From Heloderma charlesbogerti (lineage: Eukaryota > Chordata > Lepidosauria > Squamata > Helodermatidae), in contig JANEZZ010001393.1 in the NCBI GenBank assembly GCA_026122225.1, forward strand, positions 248,001-312,000: 64,000 nt of DNA. Reading direction: 5' to 3'. Position 1 is the stretch's first letter. Each line of letters starts with the position of its first letter. A model generated the notes under the pieces. The model made no database searches and had not been told where the DNA came from. It worked only from the letters and a program-made list of their open reading frames with translations. This document shows positions 23,406 through 34,679 of this stretch, piece by piece. The position numbers were made by a program, and so were the translations under genes.

Positions 23406-23725
23406 CCTGGCTTACAGAGTCGTACGGGAAACCTATAGCTAGAGTTCTGTACCCTTTTAATGAACAGAAACTGGTAAAGGATTGCCTAAGATGTACCACA
23501 GGGCAAGATAGGCTTGACCACTTTATTAAACTCTCAAGAGAAAGTAAGCTTGCTAAGCAAATCTCTTGGCAATTAAATTGATGAGTTAACCAAAATGAAA
23601 GCAAGAAAGAAGCAGGCTACATGTTTTAAGTGACAAATCACCCCCCCCCCCCGGCCCCAATGCAGTGTGGTGTGCTTCTGTTCAGGATTACAGGCACTCC
23701 ATTCATTTCCCCTTCCCAGATTTTC

Positions 23726-23915
23726 ATAGAATCATAGAATAGTAGGGATGGAAGGGACCTATAAAACCATCAAGTCCAACCTCCTGCTCAGTGTAGGAAT
23801 CCGAAGTCAGAGCATCCCTGACAGATGGCTGTCCAGCCTCCTCTTGAATGCCTCCAGTGTAGGAGAGCCCACCACCTCCCTAGGTAATTGGTTCCATTGT
23901 CATATTACTCTATTA
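23726..23915 (-). mobile_element. CR1-a, 3' end (part 1, split by L2)
   Basis: Read on the minus strand this ends in the CR1 terminus (here TCATAGAATCATAGAATAG on plus) and contains GGAAGGGACC and ACCTCCCTAGGTAATTGG. It is continuous with the CR1 coding part at 25,279-26,775; the break is the L2 inserted between. The joint is marked by TATTACTCTA on this side and TGTTGCTCTA on the other, an imperfect 10-base target duplication (8 of 10). Confidence 0.9.
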
Positions 23916-25278
23916 TTTATTCATTCATTCATTTCATTTCTAAACAACACACAATAAAACAATTTAAAATATATAGAACATTAAAACCACAATATAACAA
24001 TACAACCACAATAAAACCTAGCAGCAGTGCAGGAGTTTAAAATACAGATTTAAAACAGCAAAGATAAAAATTTAGAAAGCGAAAATGCTAAAATGCCTGG
24101 GAAAATAAAAAGGTCTTCACCTGGCGCCGAAAGGAATACAATGTAGATGCCAGGCAAACCTCACTAGGGAGCTCATTCCAGAGCCGGGGTGCCACAGCAG
24201 AAAAAGTCCTCCTGCTAGTAGCCACCCGCCTCACTTTCTTTGGCAGGGGCTCACGGAGAAGGGCCGCTGATGATGATCTTAAGGTCCAGGCAGGCACATA
24301 TGGGAGGAGGTGATCCTTCAGGTAACCTGGCCCCAAGCCGCTAAGGGCTTTGAATATTAACACCAGCACTTTGAATCGGGCCCGGAAATGGACTGGCAGC
24401 CAGTGCAGCTGGAAAAGTACTGGCGTAATATGAGCTCGCAGGCCAGTCCTTGTTAACAATCTTGCTGCCCTATTTTGGACCAGCTGAAGTTTCCGGACCG
24501 TTTTCAAAGGCAGTCCCACATATAACGCATTGCAGTAATCCAGACGAGAAGTTATCAGAGCATGGATCACTGTAGCTCTGTCCAGATAAGGGCGTAGTTG
24601 GTATACCAGCCTAAGCTGATAAAAAGTGCTCCATGCCACCTGTGCCTCAAGTTCACCTGTGCCTCAAGTGACAGTTCTGGATCCAAGAGCACCCCCAAAC
24701 TACGAACCTGATCCTTTAGGGGGAGTGCAACCCCCTCCAGAACAGGTTGAATATCACCTAGCCGGGCAGACGAACCACCCACTAACAGTACCTCCGTCTT
24801 GTCTGGATTGAGTTTCAGTTTATTGGCCCTCATCCAGTCCATTACCGTGCCCAGGCCCTGATTCAGAACAGCCACTGCCTCACCTGGTTTTGATGAGAAA
24901 GAGAGGTAGAGCTGGGTGTCATCTGCATATTGATGGCACCTCAGCCCACACCTCCGGATAACCTCCCCCAGCGGTTTCATGTAGATGTTAAACAGCATGG
25001 GGGATAAAATAGAGCCCTGTGGAACCCCATGGCACAATTGCCATGGCACAGAGCAATAATCCCCCAGCACCACCTTCTGGAATCGGCCATCCAAGTAGGA
25101 GCGGAACCACTGTAGTGCAGTGCCTCCAACTCCTAACCCAGACAACCTATCCAGAAGGATACCATGGTCGATGGTATCGAAAGCCGCTGAGAGGTCCAGG
25201 AGAATCAACAGGGTCGCACTCCCCCTGTCCCTCTCCCGGCAGAGGTCATTCCACAGGACGACCAAGGCAGTTTCCGTT
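23916..25278 (-). mobile_element. L2 LINE nested in CR1-a
   Basis: The element is on the minus strand and 5' truncated inside the reverse transcriptase. On the plus strand its 3' end is the ATTTATTCATTCATTCATTT tail followed by an A-rich 3' UTR. The coding part covers RT blocks 3-7 and the full C-terminal domain. It interrupts a CR1 in the same orientation, so it is younger than that CR1. Confidence 0.92.
24088..25265 (-). pseudogene. L2 ORF2 fragment: reverse transcriptase and C-terminal domain, one frameshift
   Basis: The first frame (25,265-24,567) reads [51 protein letters not shown] (YADD codons at 24,918-24,929) and NKLKLNPDKTEVLLVGG. It then shifts into a second frame (24,639-24,088) with HALITSRLDYCNALYVGLPL, VRKLQLVQNRAARLL, LHWLPVHFRARFKVLVL and FSAVAPRLWNELP. 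The shift is explained by a 17-bp tandem duplication of CACCTGTGCCTCAAGT at 24,637-24,670, which breaks the frame. Catalytic aspartates are intact, but the N-terminal endonuclease is absent, so it is a dead copy. Confidence 0.9.
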
Positions 25279-26775
25279 CCAAAACCAGGCCTGTTGCTCT
25301 AACAGTCAGGAAGTTTTTCCTGAAGTTCAGCTGGAATCTGGCTCCCTGTAACTTGAGCCCATTATTCTGTGTCCTGCATTCTGGGATGATGGAGAAGAGA
25401 TCCTGGCCTTCCTCTCTGTGATAACCTTTCAAGTACTTGAACAGTGCCATCATATCTCCCCTCAGTCTTCTCTTCTCAAGGCTAAACATGCCCAGTTCTT
25501 TCAGTCTCTCTTCATAGGGCTTTGTTTCCAGTCCCCAGATCATCTTTGTTGCCCTCCTCTGAATCCTCTCCAGCTTGTCTGCATCCCTCTTAAAGTACGG
25601 TGCCCAGAACTGGACATAGTACTCCAGATGAGGCCTAACCAGTGCTGAATAGAGGGGAACTATACTTCCCAGGATTTGGGAGCTATGCTTCTATTAATGC
25701 AGCCCAAAATAGCATTTGCCTTTTCTGCAGCCACATCACATTGTTGGCTCATATTCAGCTTGTGATCTACAACAATTCTAAGATCCTTCTCGCTTGTAGT
25801 GTTGTTGAGTCAAGTATCCCCCATCTTGTAACTGTGCATTTGGTTTCTTTTTCCTAGGTGCAGAACTTGGCATTTATCCCTATTAAATGTCATTCTGTTG
25901 TTTCCTGCCCAGCACTCCAGTCTATCTAGATCACTTTGAATTTTGTTTCTGTCTTCCAAAGTATTAGCTATTCCGCCCAATTTTGTGTCATCTGCAAATC
26001 TGATCAGCATTCCCTGCACCTCCTCCTCTAAGTCATTAATAAAAATGTTGAAGAGCACTGGGCCCAGGACTGAGCCTTAATGTAGCCCGTTTGTTACCTC
26101 TCCCCAGTTTGAGAAGATCCCATTGATAAGCACTCTTGGAATCCGATTCTGCAGCCAACTGTGGATCCACCTGATAGTTGTTTCGTCTAGCCCACTTTGA
26201 GCTAGCTTGCTCATCAGGATATCATGGGGCACTTTGTCGAAAGCTTTGCTGAAGTCGAGGTATATGATGCCCACAGCATTCCCACAGTCCACAAGGGAGG
26301 TGACCTGACCCCAAAATGAGATTAGGTTAGTCTGGCAGGATTTGTTCTTGACAAATCTATGTTGGCTTCAAGTAATCACTGCATTGTCTACAAGGTGCTT
26401 ACAGATGGATTGCTTTATCATCTGCTCCAGAATTTTCCCAGGGATTGATGTCAGACTGACTGGTCTGTAGTTCCCAGGTTCCTCCTTTTTGCCCTTTTTG
26501 AAGATAGGGACAACATTAGCCCTCCTCCAGTCATCTGGCACTTCACCCGTCCTCCATGATTTCTCAAAGAGAATAGACAGCGGTTCTGAGAGTTCTTCTG
26601 CCAGTTCCTTTATTACTCCAGGATGCAGTTCATCTGGCCCTGGAGATTTGAACTCATTCAAAGTAAGTAGGTCTTCTTTGACCATATGCCTAGCAATCTC
26701 AAACTGCAATCCTGCCCCTTTCCTCCCCACTCCCCCCGCCCACACTCCAGTCAGTATTCTGTGCACATTGAGCAT
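25279..26775 (-). pseudogene. CR1-a ORF2: reverse transcriptase and C-terminal domain, two stops
   Basis: On the minus strand one frame carries SPGPDELHPGVIKELAEEL, VPIFKKGKKEEPGNYRPVSL, then TGA at 26,368-26,370, IYLDFSKAFDKVPHDIL, TAA at 26,077-26,079, LFNIFINDLEEE, IRFADDTKLGG (catalytic FADD at about 25,987-25,998) and FNRDKCQVLHLGKRN. The C-terminal part continues in another frame with [19 protein letters not shown] and [14 protein letters not shown]. These motifs are diagnostic of CR1. The 5' part of ORF2 and all of ORF1 are missing, and the L2 at 23,916 cuts the 3' end. Confidence 0.9.
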
Positions 26776-27870
26776 GGTCAGTTTTCATTGGACTGCATTG
26801 AGGAGGGGGGTTCCCTCCTCCATTTGGGAGTTTCTTCTCCATCCTGGGATTTTTAGGAGGGGGTTCGGTGGGCATACTTGTGCACATTCCCCCTATCTTA
26901 AAATCTTGGATTTCTCCATTGATTTCATGTGCAGCTCTCACTTAAATGGCTCTGGGTCATTTAAAAGTAGCCTCTCTGTGTGAACCAGGAAATGGCCTAT
27001 CCAAATAATTTGATGGTTTTCTCTCTCTTTTTATATTTATGTGTCTCTTCCTCAATCCTCCTTTTCCAGCCCTCCATTCTCTTCCCACTCCCAACTAGTA
27101 GTCAGTTTTTTTTTCACTCAGTCAGTCAACATTCCTTGCCATTAAGTCCCCATTGGACTGTTTGGGGTCATTTTGTGGTCCCCTCAGGTTATTTTTTCAA
27201 TAGATTTTTTGAAAAACCCTGCAAACCTTGGGGTTACTATGAGCCTGCTGATACACCCCTCTTGAATGAGGGTGGTGGGGGTATTTGTGAGAGCAGGGGA
27301 AGTCTTGAATTGGACATGGAGGGAATGATTATTGTAATAAAGGACATTTTGTTTGAATTATGTGAACATTTGATCATTTCACCTGCTCCTAATTTTAATA
27401 ATCATAAATAATATTTTTAAATATTATGATGATTCCTAATTTCCTAGGATTGTAAAATATTCCTTTTGCATTCCATTAAACTAGGCTTGTCTATCTAGTG
27501 AATCAGCATTCATGGTTATTAATGAATTGATAATTAAATACGACTTACTAAAATATATAATACATTTATATTGATATTCTGTATTCTTAAATTCATAGCA
27601 TTCAGGGGCGGGGGTGCAACAGGAGGATGCCAATATTATGTTTTATCCCAAGTTATCTCTCTGGGGCCCTGCCCTCAGGTCAATGTGTATAGTGAACCCC
27701 AAAGAACCTTCAGAATATCAAATAGCTTATTTTGAACTGGTTACTCCATTATGGCGTTCTGGTTCAAGGTGTAAGAACGAAATAGTAGGTTTGGGATCAG
27801 TTCTGGTTCACTGAAGAAAATTCCAAGTTGTTTTTTGGGTTGAGGTTCAACTTTGGTTTGATTCTCTGCA
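26776..27870. other. No gene recognised
   Basis: The frames at 26,489-26,983 and 26,980-27,411 are open by chance: the first is antisense to CR1-a, the second is in T-rich DNA without motifs. From about 26,790 a GC-rich block resembling an unassigned MITE is present. Confidence 0.35.
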
Positions 27871-28009
27871 TCTATCCTAATACGCTAAGTCCTGCATGCT
27901 TTCATGTTGAAAGCTCCTTAATCTCTCTCCGCTAAATGCCATAGTCAGTCTTTTAGTTATTCAAAGAAGTCAGAATGGAAAAAGCACCAGGTCTTTGCTC
28001 TTTCTGCGA

Positions 28010-28230
28010 GAAGACATCTGAAGCAGGCGTCATTTTACAGTGCGACAGCATGGAAATTTCCAAACACCATCCTCCCTTTGCCCCCACCCCCTATTTCCCC
28101 TGCAGTGCTTTCATAACTCAGCTGTCAAAACCCTGAACATTATTAGCCAATTAATACTGACACATTTCCTGTAATGCTACCTCATTAGTCAATCCTGGGA
28201 ATTGGACCCAGCTAAAACTGTACCAAATGC
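28010..28230. other. Repeat-free stretch, possible conserved noncoding element
   Basis: There are no transposon motifs. It contains ATTAGCCAATTAATACTGAC and CTCATTAGTCAATCC, dense in homeodomain-like TAAT cores. That is suggestive only; no comparison could be made. Confidence 0.25.
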
Positions 28231-28825
28231 CTAAGTATTTTCAGGAAGGGAGGGAGAGGAAGGTACAGAGTCAATATTTTTATCCTTCTTAGGTGAATGC
28301 TGAAACTTGTTGTCATGTTCAAAACTTTATATTTAACTTCTTAGTATGGAGGAGGATATAACCCTATGAGGAATACTGGCAATATTTTTCTTTGGCTCTA
28401 GCTCCTGGTAAAGTTGAAGTGAAAGAATAATTCACCAAAATGGAGACTTGATTTGGGTCAGGGCAGCTGTTTTATTTTGTTTTCCCTCCATGGAGGTTTA
28501 CGGACCAGAGAATATAGGAAGGGTACAGATTTAATGCCAGCCAGCAACCATGCATGCAGAGGCACCCCAATTCCTTTTCTGCTGTGTGTACAAATAAGGT
28601 GGAAGAAGGGAAAACTTCAGGTTAGTGCAAGGTTAAAAATTATCCCCCTCTAAAAAGAAGAATGAGTGAACAAGTGAATGGGTATCTTTGCATAAAAACA
28701 GCTTACAATAACCAAAATGTTTCCCCCGGTGTCAAAATTTAGATTGTTTGCACCTCTTTTTATGTTTCTGTGAAAAGAAACCGAAAGTGAAGAGCTAAAG
28801 AGGGACAATCAGACCATATGATTAA

Positions 28826-29206
28826 GGGCTCCTTCACACTGAGCTTTTATCCTGTGATTGAGATTGCTCCTTCATGGAGGTTTGCAGGCTCTTTACATGA
28901 TGCCATGACCCTCTAGGGCATCTCTTGCACTAAGTGCCCTTTGTTCTGTTTTTAAATAGATCGCAGATAATGAGCTATCAAACTACACTGTTATGTTCCG
29001 CTTGAATTTCCACCATGAAAAGAGGAAAAGTGGCAAGAAGAGGAGCGAGATCAATGAAAGATGATGGAAGACTCAGATATGGGGAGAAGGGGGGGAGGGG
29101 AGGGGGGAAGGAAGTGGGTGAAAAAAAGGAGTCGTTGTGATCCCGCATTTAAAACAGAAGCAGAAAGCCCCATTTTAAATGCAGGATTTTAGGCTGGTGT
29201 AGAGCC
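28826..29206 (+). mobile_element. MITE family A, copy 3 (3-bp TSD TAA)
   Basis: It starts GGGCTCCTTCACACTGAGC and ends GGCTGGTGTAGAGCC, with TAA at 28,823-28,825 and 29,207-29,209. Its GCATTTAAAACAG hairpin and AAAGATGATGGAAGACTC block are clear. It belongs to the same subtype as copies 4 and 6, with a GGGCTCCTTCAC end rather than GGGCTTCTCCAC. Confidence 0.85.
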
Positions 29207-29209
29207 TAA

Positions 29210-29509
29210 GTGTGGATTGCATCAGTTCCACTATTAGTTATTAGATGTCTTGCAGCAATGAAACATCGCGATGGGGCATGTTGGGCAATTACTATGGCAG
29301 CCACCTGGCATTTACTGGAGGGCCAGAAGTGGGATCCCAGGGCAATGACATCCGCAATGGTGATCCCTTGGTATTGCCCAAGGATGCCACTTCCTGATGC
29401 CAGACTTGGCCTTACCTTTTGTGCTCTGGGCTGTACCTGCAGGGGGGCCAGGTACCTTAAATGATATTACAGGCCCCTTCCCTGAGCATCCAGCTTTCAC
29501 TTTATAAAA
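29210..29509. other. Spacer between two MITE copies
   Basis: About 300 bases of GC-richer sequence with an 84-codon frame on plus and a 69-codon frame on minus. Neither shows a domain. No repeat was assigned. Confidence 0.4.
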
Positions 29510-29900
29510 GGGCTCCTTCACGCTCAGCTTTTATCTTGTGATTGAGATTGCTCCTTCATGGAGATTTGCAGACTCTTTACATGACATCGTGATCACTCAA
29601 GGTGTCTCCTGCACTAAATGCCCTTTGTTCCCTTTTTAAATAGATCGCAGATAATGAGCTATGAAATTACCCCGTTATGTTCCACTTCAGTTTCCTCTGT
29701 GAAAAGAGTAAAAGCGGCAAGAAGAGGAGCGAGATCAATGAAAGATAATGGAAGACTCAGATATGGGGAGAAGGAGAAGGAGGGGGAAGGGAGTGGGGGG
29801 AAAGGGGAGCAGGGGAAAAAGGGAATTGTTGTGATCCTGCATTTAAAACGGAAGCAGAAAGCCCTGTTTTACATGCAGGATTTTAGGCTAGTGTAGAGAT
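29510..29900 (+). mobile_element. MITE family A, copy 4
   Basis: It starts GGGCTCCTTCACGCTCAGC and ends GGCTAGTGTAGAGA, where the final GCCC is lost or changed, so the target duplication is unclear. It lies 300 bases from copy 3 in the same orientation and is highly similar to it. Confidence 0.8.
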
Positions 29901-31280
29901 AACCAAAGAGATATCTATGGGAAAGTGTGCAAGCAGTATTCTACACAAGTGCTCACTAAAAAAAGGAAAGCTGTTCTCCTGTCTTCCAGTATTCTGGCCA
30001 ATGAGTACAAAGGCACTACGCTAACAGACAACCACTAAGTGCTTGTTTGCAAACTTATAAAATATATTTTTATAGTATTACTATGTAATTAAATAATTTT
30101 AAATATATTGGGTTTGATTGTAGGCTCAGGCTCTTCTGTATGGATGACAACCAAATCCCATGTATTCTTGGGCAACAAAAAATAACTTCACTATGAACTT
30201 ATTTTTATCTATAACTCACAGCTCCCTATCTCATTTAAACTTTCTTGTATTGCTGCAAGAAGCTTGTCCCTTGACATGTGGCTTTTCCTTTATTTGAAAA
30301 TTGTGATTATCTCACCCTTCTTTCCCTCTTACACTTCCCATGTGCAACACATGCTCTGAAAGCTCCTGTGTGTGACAACAGAGGTTGGTTGCTGATGGGA
30401 AGTGGCAATGAAGCGCTGAAACCAAGCCAGCTTCTGTGCAAATTTTAGTTTGTCCAATATTGGATCAGCAAACAAGACAATGCTCTTAGCAGGGTGATGG
30501 GTTGGCCTCATAAATTCATTATTAAGTGCTATGAGTTTGCCCAGCATAAGTTTGGCCAGCATAATTCAACCCTTAGTATTACTACTGCAATATCTCATTG
30601 GAATGGAGAGATGAACTTGTAAATAAATCTCAATTATGGACATTCATGTTCACCTACTCTTCTTTATTAGAAAGACAGAGACCAGTTCCTGCACTCACAC
30701 CAACCATAGCTTGAAATAATCTGAGTCCATGGAAGCTATTGCCTCTCTTTTCATTTCTTGTTACCATATTACCATGTCTAGAGATAACAGGCTGTAAGCA
30801 TCCTCAATCCACACACAACAAATTTCTGGATGGGGCAGTAGTACTGTAGAATAGATTATGCACTTGTTTTTGCACAATTGTTTAGCTACGTCCATACTTT
30901 TCCTATCATTGAATGATTGAAAAGTGATCATCTCCCTATTAATGTAAGTCTTGATGTACCTTTATGTAAATAAGATAACTCTGGTGTTATCCCAGTGAAA
31001 TATTTACTTTCATGGATCAAAGAGTTAGGTTGTCAGAGGAGGCAAATCAAGAAGTTTCTCAGTAAATTCTCAGATTCTCCTGAAAAAGAAAAGCCTTGCG
31101 ATGGAGACTTCTAATATGGACACTGCCTTATCTGAAGTTTCTCACCTGCAAACTGCTCTTTAAATTAAAATTTAAATGTAATTTTAAATGTATGTTATTT
31201 AAAACTTGTGTTGTTTAAATTTCAAACTTAAGTTAAATAAAATACTTGAAGTACTCAACCTAGGAAAAGGGAATGATTTG
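29901..31280. other. No recognisable feature
   Basis: AT-rich sequence with short frames only, including a 77-codon minus frame at 30,329-30,562 that shows no family motif. Confidence 0.4.
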
Positions 31281-31289
31281 ATGAGGAGT

Positions 31290-31660
31290 GTGACCTAGCG
31301 AAGAAACAATTGCACACAATGCATCAGCAGTATAGATCAAGCAACCAAAAGATACTCCTTCAGGAATTGTGTGTGTTCAAAAAACACTGTCAACAACTAT
31401 GTCAGGAGAAACGTAAAGCCCAATTAAAAAAGTGGAAAGCTCTTATAAATGCTTCTATAGGCACTGATTCAGCAACTTTCTGGGCAGTGGTTTCTGGAGC
31501 TCTAGGCAATGGCTCAGGCACAGTTTGCTGTCATATTACAGCAGAGGGCAGGGAAAGACTCTTTTGGACAACATTTAATGCAACTGGGGAATCTTTTGAT
31601 TCAAATGTGTCTTTCATGATGCCACGTGACTTGCCTTCATAGCCTCCCATGAAGGAAGAT
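31290..31660 (+). pseudogene. Possible LINE fragment upstream of the RT domain
   Basis: A 110-codon frame (31,310-31,642) reads KKHCQQLCQEKRKAQLKKW, ALINASIGTDSATFWAVVSG and ERLFWTTF. A basic stretch followed by a DSATFW-type block is what precedes the reverse transcriptase in many non-LTR retrotransposons. No RT follows because the sequence becomes a hAT MITE at 31,735. The clade is not determined. Confidence 0.4.
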
Positions 31661-31734
31661 TTAATGGCATTCCATATGCCAATCATGTATTTCCATTTGA
31701 TGTCACGGACGTACAGGAGCCACAGTGTATATGT

Positions 31735-32080
31735 CAGGGATGCAGAACCTCTGGCCCACAGGCCTAATCCAGCTGCAGAGCTTCCTTAGGTTCCTCCAGC
31801 ACCCCGCCCCATACCCTGAAGGAATCCCTGCTGTTATCTCCAATTGGTGTGTGGACATGGGGACAGTGTTCGCTGCATGAAGCCAGAGATTCATCCAGTG
31901 CTGGGAGGAACAGCTACTCCTCCCAGTGCTGGCTGAGCCCCTTTCTCCATGCTGAGAGAGGCACGGAACTCCATGCCTCTCCCAGCACTGAGAAAGGTGA
32001 AATGGGCAAGGTGATGATATCAGTAGGCATGGCCACACCTGCAATTTGACTTTGCACCACAAAATGGTTCTGCGCACCTG
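31735..32080. mobile_element. hAT MITE (CAGGGATGCAGAACC ends), 8-bp TSD
   Basis: The ends CAGGGATGCAGAACCTCTGG and GGTTCTGCGCACCTG are an inverted pair. Flanks GTATATGT (31,727-31,734) and GTGTATGT (32,081-32,088) match at 7 of 8, typical of hAT insertion. The inside holds a CAGTGCTGGGAGGA / TCCTCCCAGTGCTGG inverted block. Confidence 0.8.
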
Positions 32081-32088
32081 GTGTATGT

Positions 32089-32874
32089 GTTTCCTCCTTG
32101 ATTAGATGAAAGAGAGTTGTTCCCGGTAACTGCAGAACGATGAAATTGGCTACCTAATTGCCATGCCACCATCCAGCTGACAAACCAATGAGGGTGTGTT
32201 TGAATTGGCCAATCCAGAGCCCTGTCAGGAAATTTGGTCCAATCCTGAAGTGTTCCCACCTCCCAGACAGGTCAGCTAGGTCACTACCTGAGCATCATTG
32301 GTCTTAAATATTGCAGTCCAGCCTCCAAGCCATCAAGCTTTTTGTACCTCTTCATTTCAAACCCTATAACTGCCTTGCAGTTCAGGCTGTCATTGTTCAT
32401 TTTTTTGCTTGGGCATTCCTTGCACTGGTATGTCTTAGCTCTGAGAATAACGTAATCCAGGGTCCAATATCATTTCTCACAATTCTTTCTTAGTGGTTCT
32501 CTGCTCCACTCGGACACCTATAGCATGTTTCCTCGGCCAGAGTACCCTGCTTTCTGTTTGGATCACTTTATGGCTCCATTTACCCAGAGAGAGCTGTTGG
32601 ACTCACTTGCCCAGAAAGAAAAGCTTTACCACCTCTGGTAAAGAACCCACTGAGTCCCAAAGCCAGGTTCCGTATGCAGTTTGACCTGTGAGGCAATGCA
32701 GGCAGTCTCTCTGCAACTTCCATGCGAGTTGCTGTCTTTGAATCCAAGGGAATTGTTCGCACAGGGAATATAGAGCGTTGGGAAATGGTTTCCAAAATGT
32801 CTTGAGCTGAAGTGGTTTCCAAAATGCCTTGAGCTGAAAGCATGATTTCCGAATCCTATTGGAAACCCTTAGGG
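32089..32874. other. No gene recognised; 27-bp tandem duplication
   Basis: The block TGGTTTCCAAAATG(T/C)CTTGAG is duplicated in tandem at 32,786-32,812 and 32,813-32,839. The period is a multiple of three and a 99-codon minus frame runs through it, but no domain is recognisable. Confidence 0.5.
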
Positions 32875-33184
32875 CATGAGTGGGCAACTTTGGGGACTCC
32901 AAGGGCCAATTTCAACTCCGTGGAACTTCCCAGGGGCCACATGGTCATACACCAATGCATTTCGGCAATGGCAAAACAACTGTCTGTTTACCACAAAATT
33001 TTGGCAGCAAACCATGATGGTGGCCTAGAAGGGCCAAATTTAGCTTTAAAACAATTTATGCACCTTATTTTAAAATTAAATTCGCCTTTTGGGGCCACCA
33101 TCACCAACACATTTAGGGGTAGCAGGTGCCACACTTAAGGCCAGAAGGGTGTGTTTCCAGCAGGTCGCATGTTGTCCACCCCTG
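32875..33184. mobile_element. hAT MITE (TGGGCAAC / GTTGTCCACCCCTG ends)
   Basis: The left end CATGAGTGGGCAACTTTGGG and the right end GCATGTTGTCCACCCCTG are an inverted pair. The inside has AGGGGCCACATGG and GGCAGCAAACC. Flanks agree at only 5 of 8 positions, so the duplication is decayed. Confidence 0.65.
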
Positions 33185-33189
33185 CGCTA

Positions 33190-34580
33190 AGGAAAAGCCC
33201 CATTGTGAAGGTTGACCATCCAAATCCATTTTTAATTGGGTTGGCTCCAGGTCCCTAATCAAGGTTAAGCCTCCATTTGGTCTCCCCATCATCACCACCA
33301 AAAGCCTTTATTCTGGATGTCTGTGGACAATGTGGTGCAGGCAAGGCCAGAGAGGCTTATGCCCCGTAATTAAAATAGGGACTAAAACTGAGCAACGTGA
33401 GGACAGCTTGCGCCCACAGCATTTTTATGAGCTTTTGGAACCAAGCAAGACATGAAGTTTTTTGGATTCTTCTTCTTCTGAAGTCAGATAATGATAACCA
33501 CTGTTGCTCTATTTCTCTTCTTTTGCTCCTAAATCTATCCATATCCCCCCCACACACACACGCACATGCAGCTGAACATTGCCGCCAGCACCATTGCTTC
33601 CTGGGTCACATAGCCTTCTTATCCCCTGCTCTGCCGTTTCCAGAGCATCACTTTGGGCTCCATCTCTCAGGTGGAGAATTCCTCATCAATATCGGTGCTT
33701 TCCCCAACCAGTAGCCTTATGGGATTGCTCGTTCTCTTTAGATAGCTGTCCTCACATTATTTTTTGTTTCTTTCCTTTTCACCAGGGTGGTGATGCCACT
33801 TGGAGACGTCACCACCTTTCTATGAAGAACCATTACACACACTGGGGGCGTCACGATTATTCTTCTTGGTTCCTGCCCTTTCCCTCCCCTCACATGTTAC
33901 TGGTGGCTGGGCTATGACTGACATGCAGACGGGGCGCCTGCCCCATGTTTCGCTGATGTCCCTGCCTTTTACTCTGCCATTAACTTGAACACTGGGAATG
34001 CATGGCATGAGGGCGTCTTGGCAGGCCAGGATACCGCCATGCCGGGCCTATTTCCTCCTCTAGGGAGGAACATACGTCTGAGCATCAAGGCATCCTTCCT
34101 TCCTTCAGTCCCTTCCTCTTCCTTGTTCCCCTCAAAGTGGCTGCTACACAACTGCTCCTGAATCTTACTCTCACCCCAGCTTGCCAGGAGGTCTAGGGTT
34201 TCTTGGTGAGTACCCCATGGCCACTGCGAGTGGGTGGAGTAGCACCAGGGGGAGAACCGGTGATTTCTGTAGTCTCAGCCATTTGAAAGCAGTATAATGC
34301 TGTGCTAGTGAAATGTCACTCTGCCGCCTTGTTCGGAGGGCTGCAGGTCAAAAATGGCATGGACCCGAAATGGCACAGGCACAGCAAGGTGACCCACCTC
34401 ACAGCCCATGGTCACCGCCTTCACCATCAGGAACCGCCCACAGCCACCAACACACAGCTGTTTATTTGTGCTACAGGAGAAATACATGGGCATGCCATGG
34501 CACTCCTGTTGTGCAGACTGGAAAAATGCCACATTTCCCCCATTTGAGGATAAGATGGGATAGGCAGGGGGAAATGGTGG
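33190..34580. other. No gene recognised
   Basis: The overlapping frames at 33,397-33,917 and 34,302-34,631 (up to 112 codons) occur on both strands without motifs and are treated as chance. Confidence 0.4.
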
Positions 34581-34584
34581 GATA

Positions 34585-34677
34585 ATAACTGGAGGATGAT
34601 GACATCGTGTAATGGACCCGCAAACTTCCATGAGTGGCCAGTCATGAATGTGTGATAAACTGCAGGTCTAGAGATGT
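34585..34677 (-). mobile_element. MITE family A, partial copy
   Basis: GATGATGACATCGTG, CCGCAAACTTCCATGAGTGG and TCTAGAGATGTCC match the right part of family A in minus orientation. The remaining two thirds of the element are not detectable. Confidence 0.5.
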
Positions 34678-34679
34678 CC

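Noticed and set aside
26489..26983. A 164-codon plus frame
   Set aside because: It is antisense to the CR1-a reverse transcriptase, which explains its openness.
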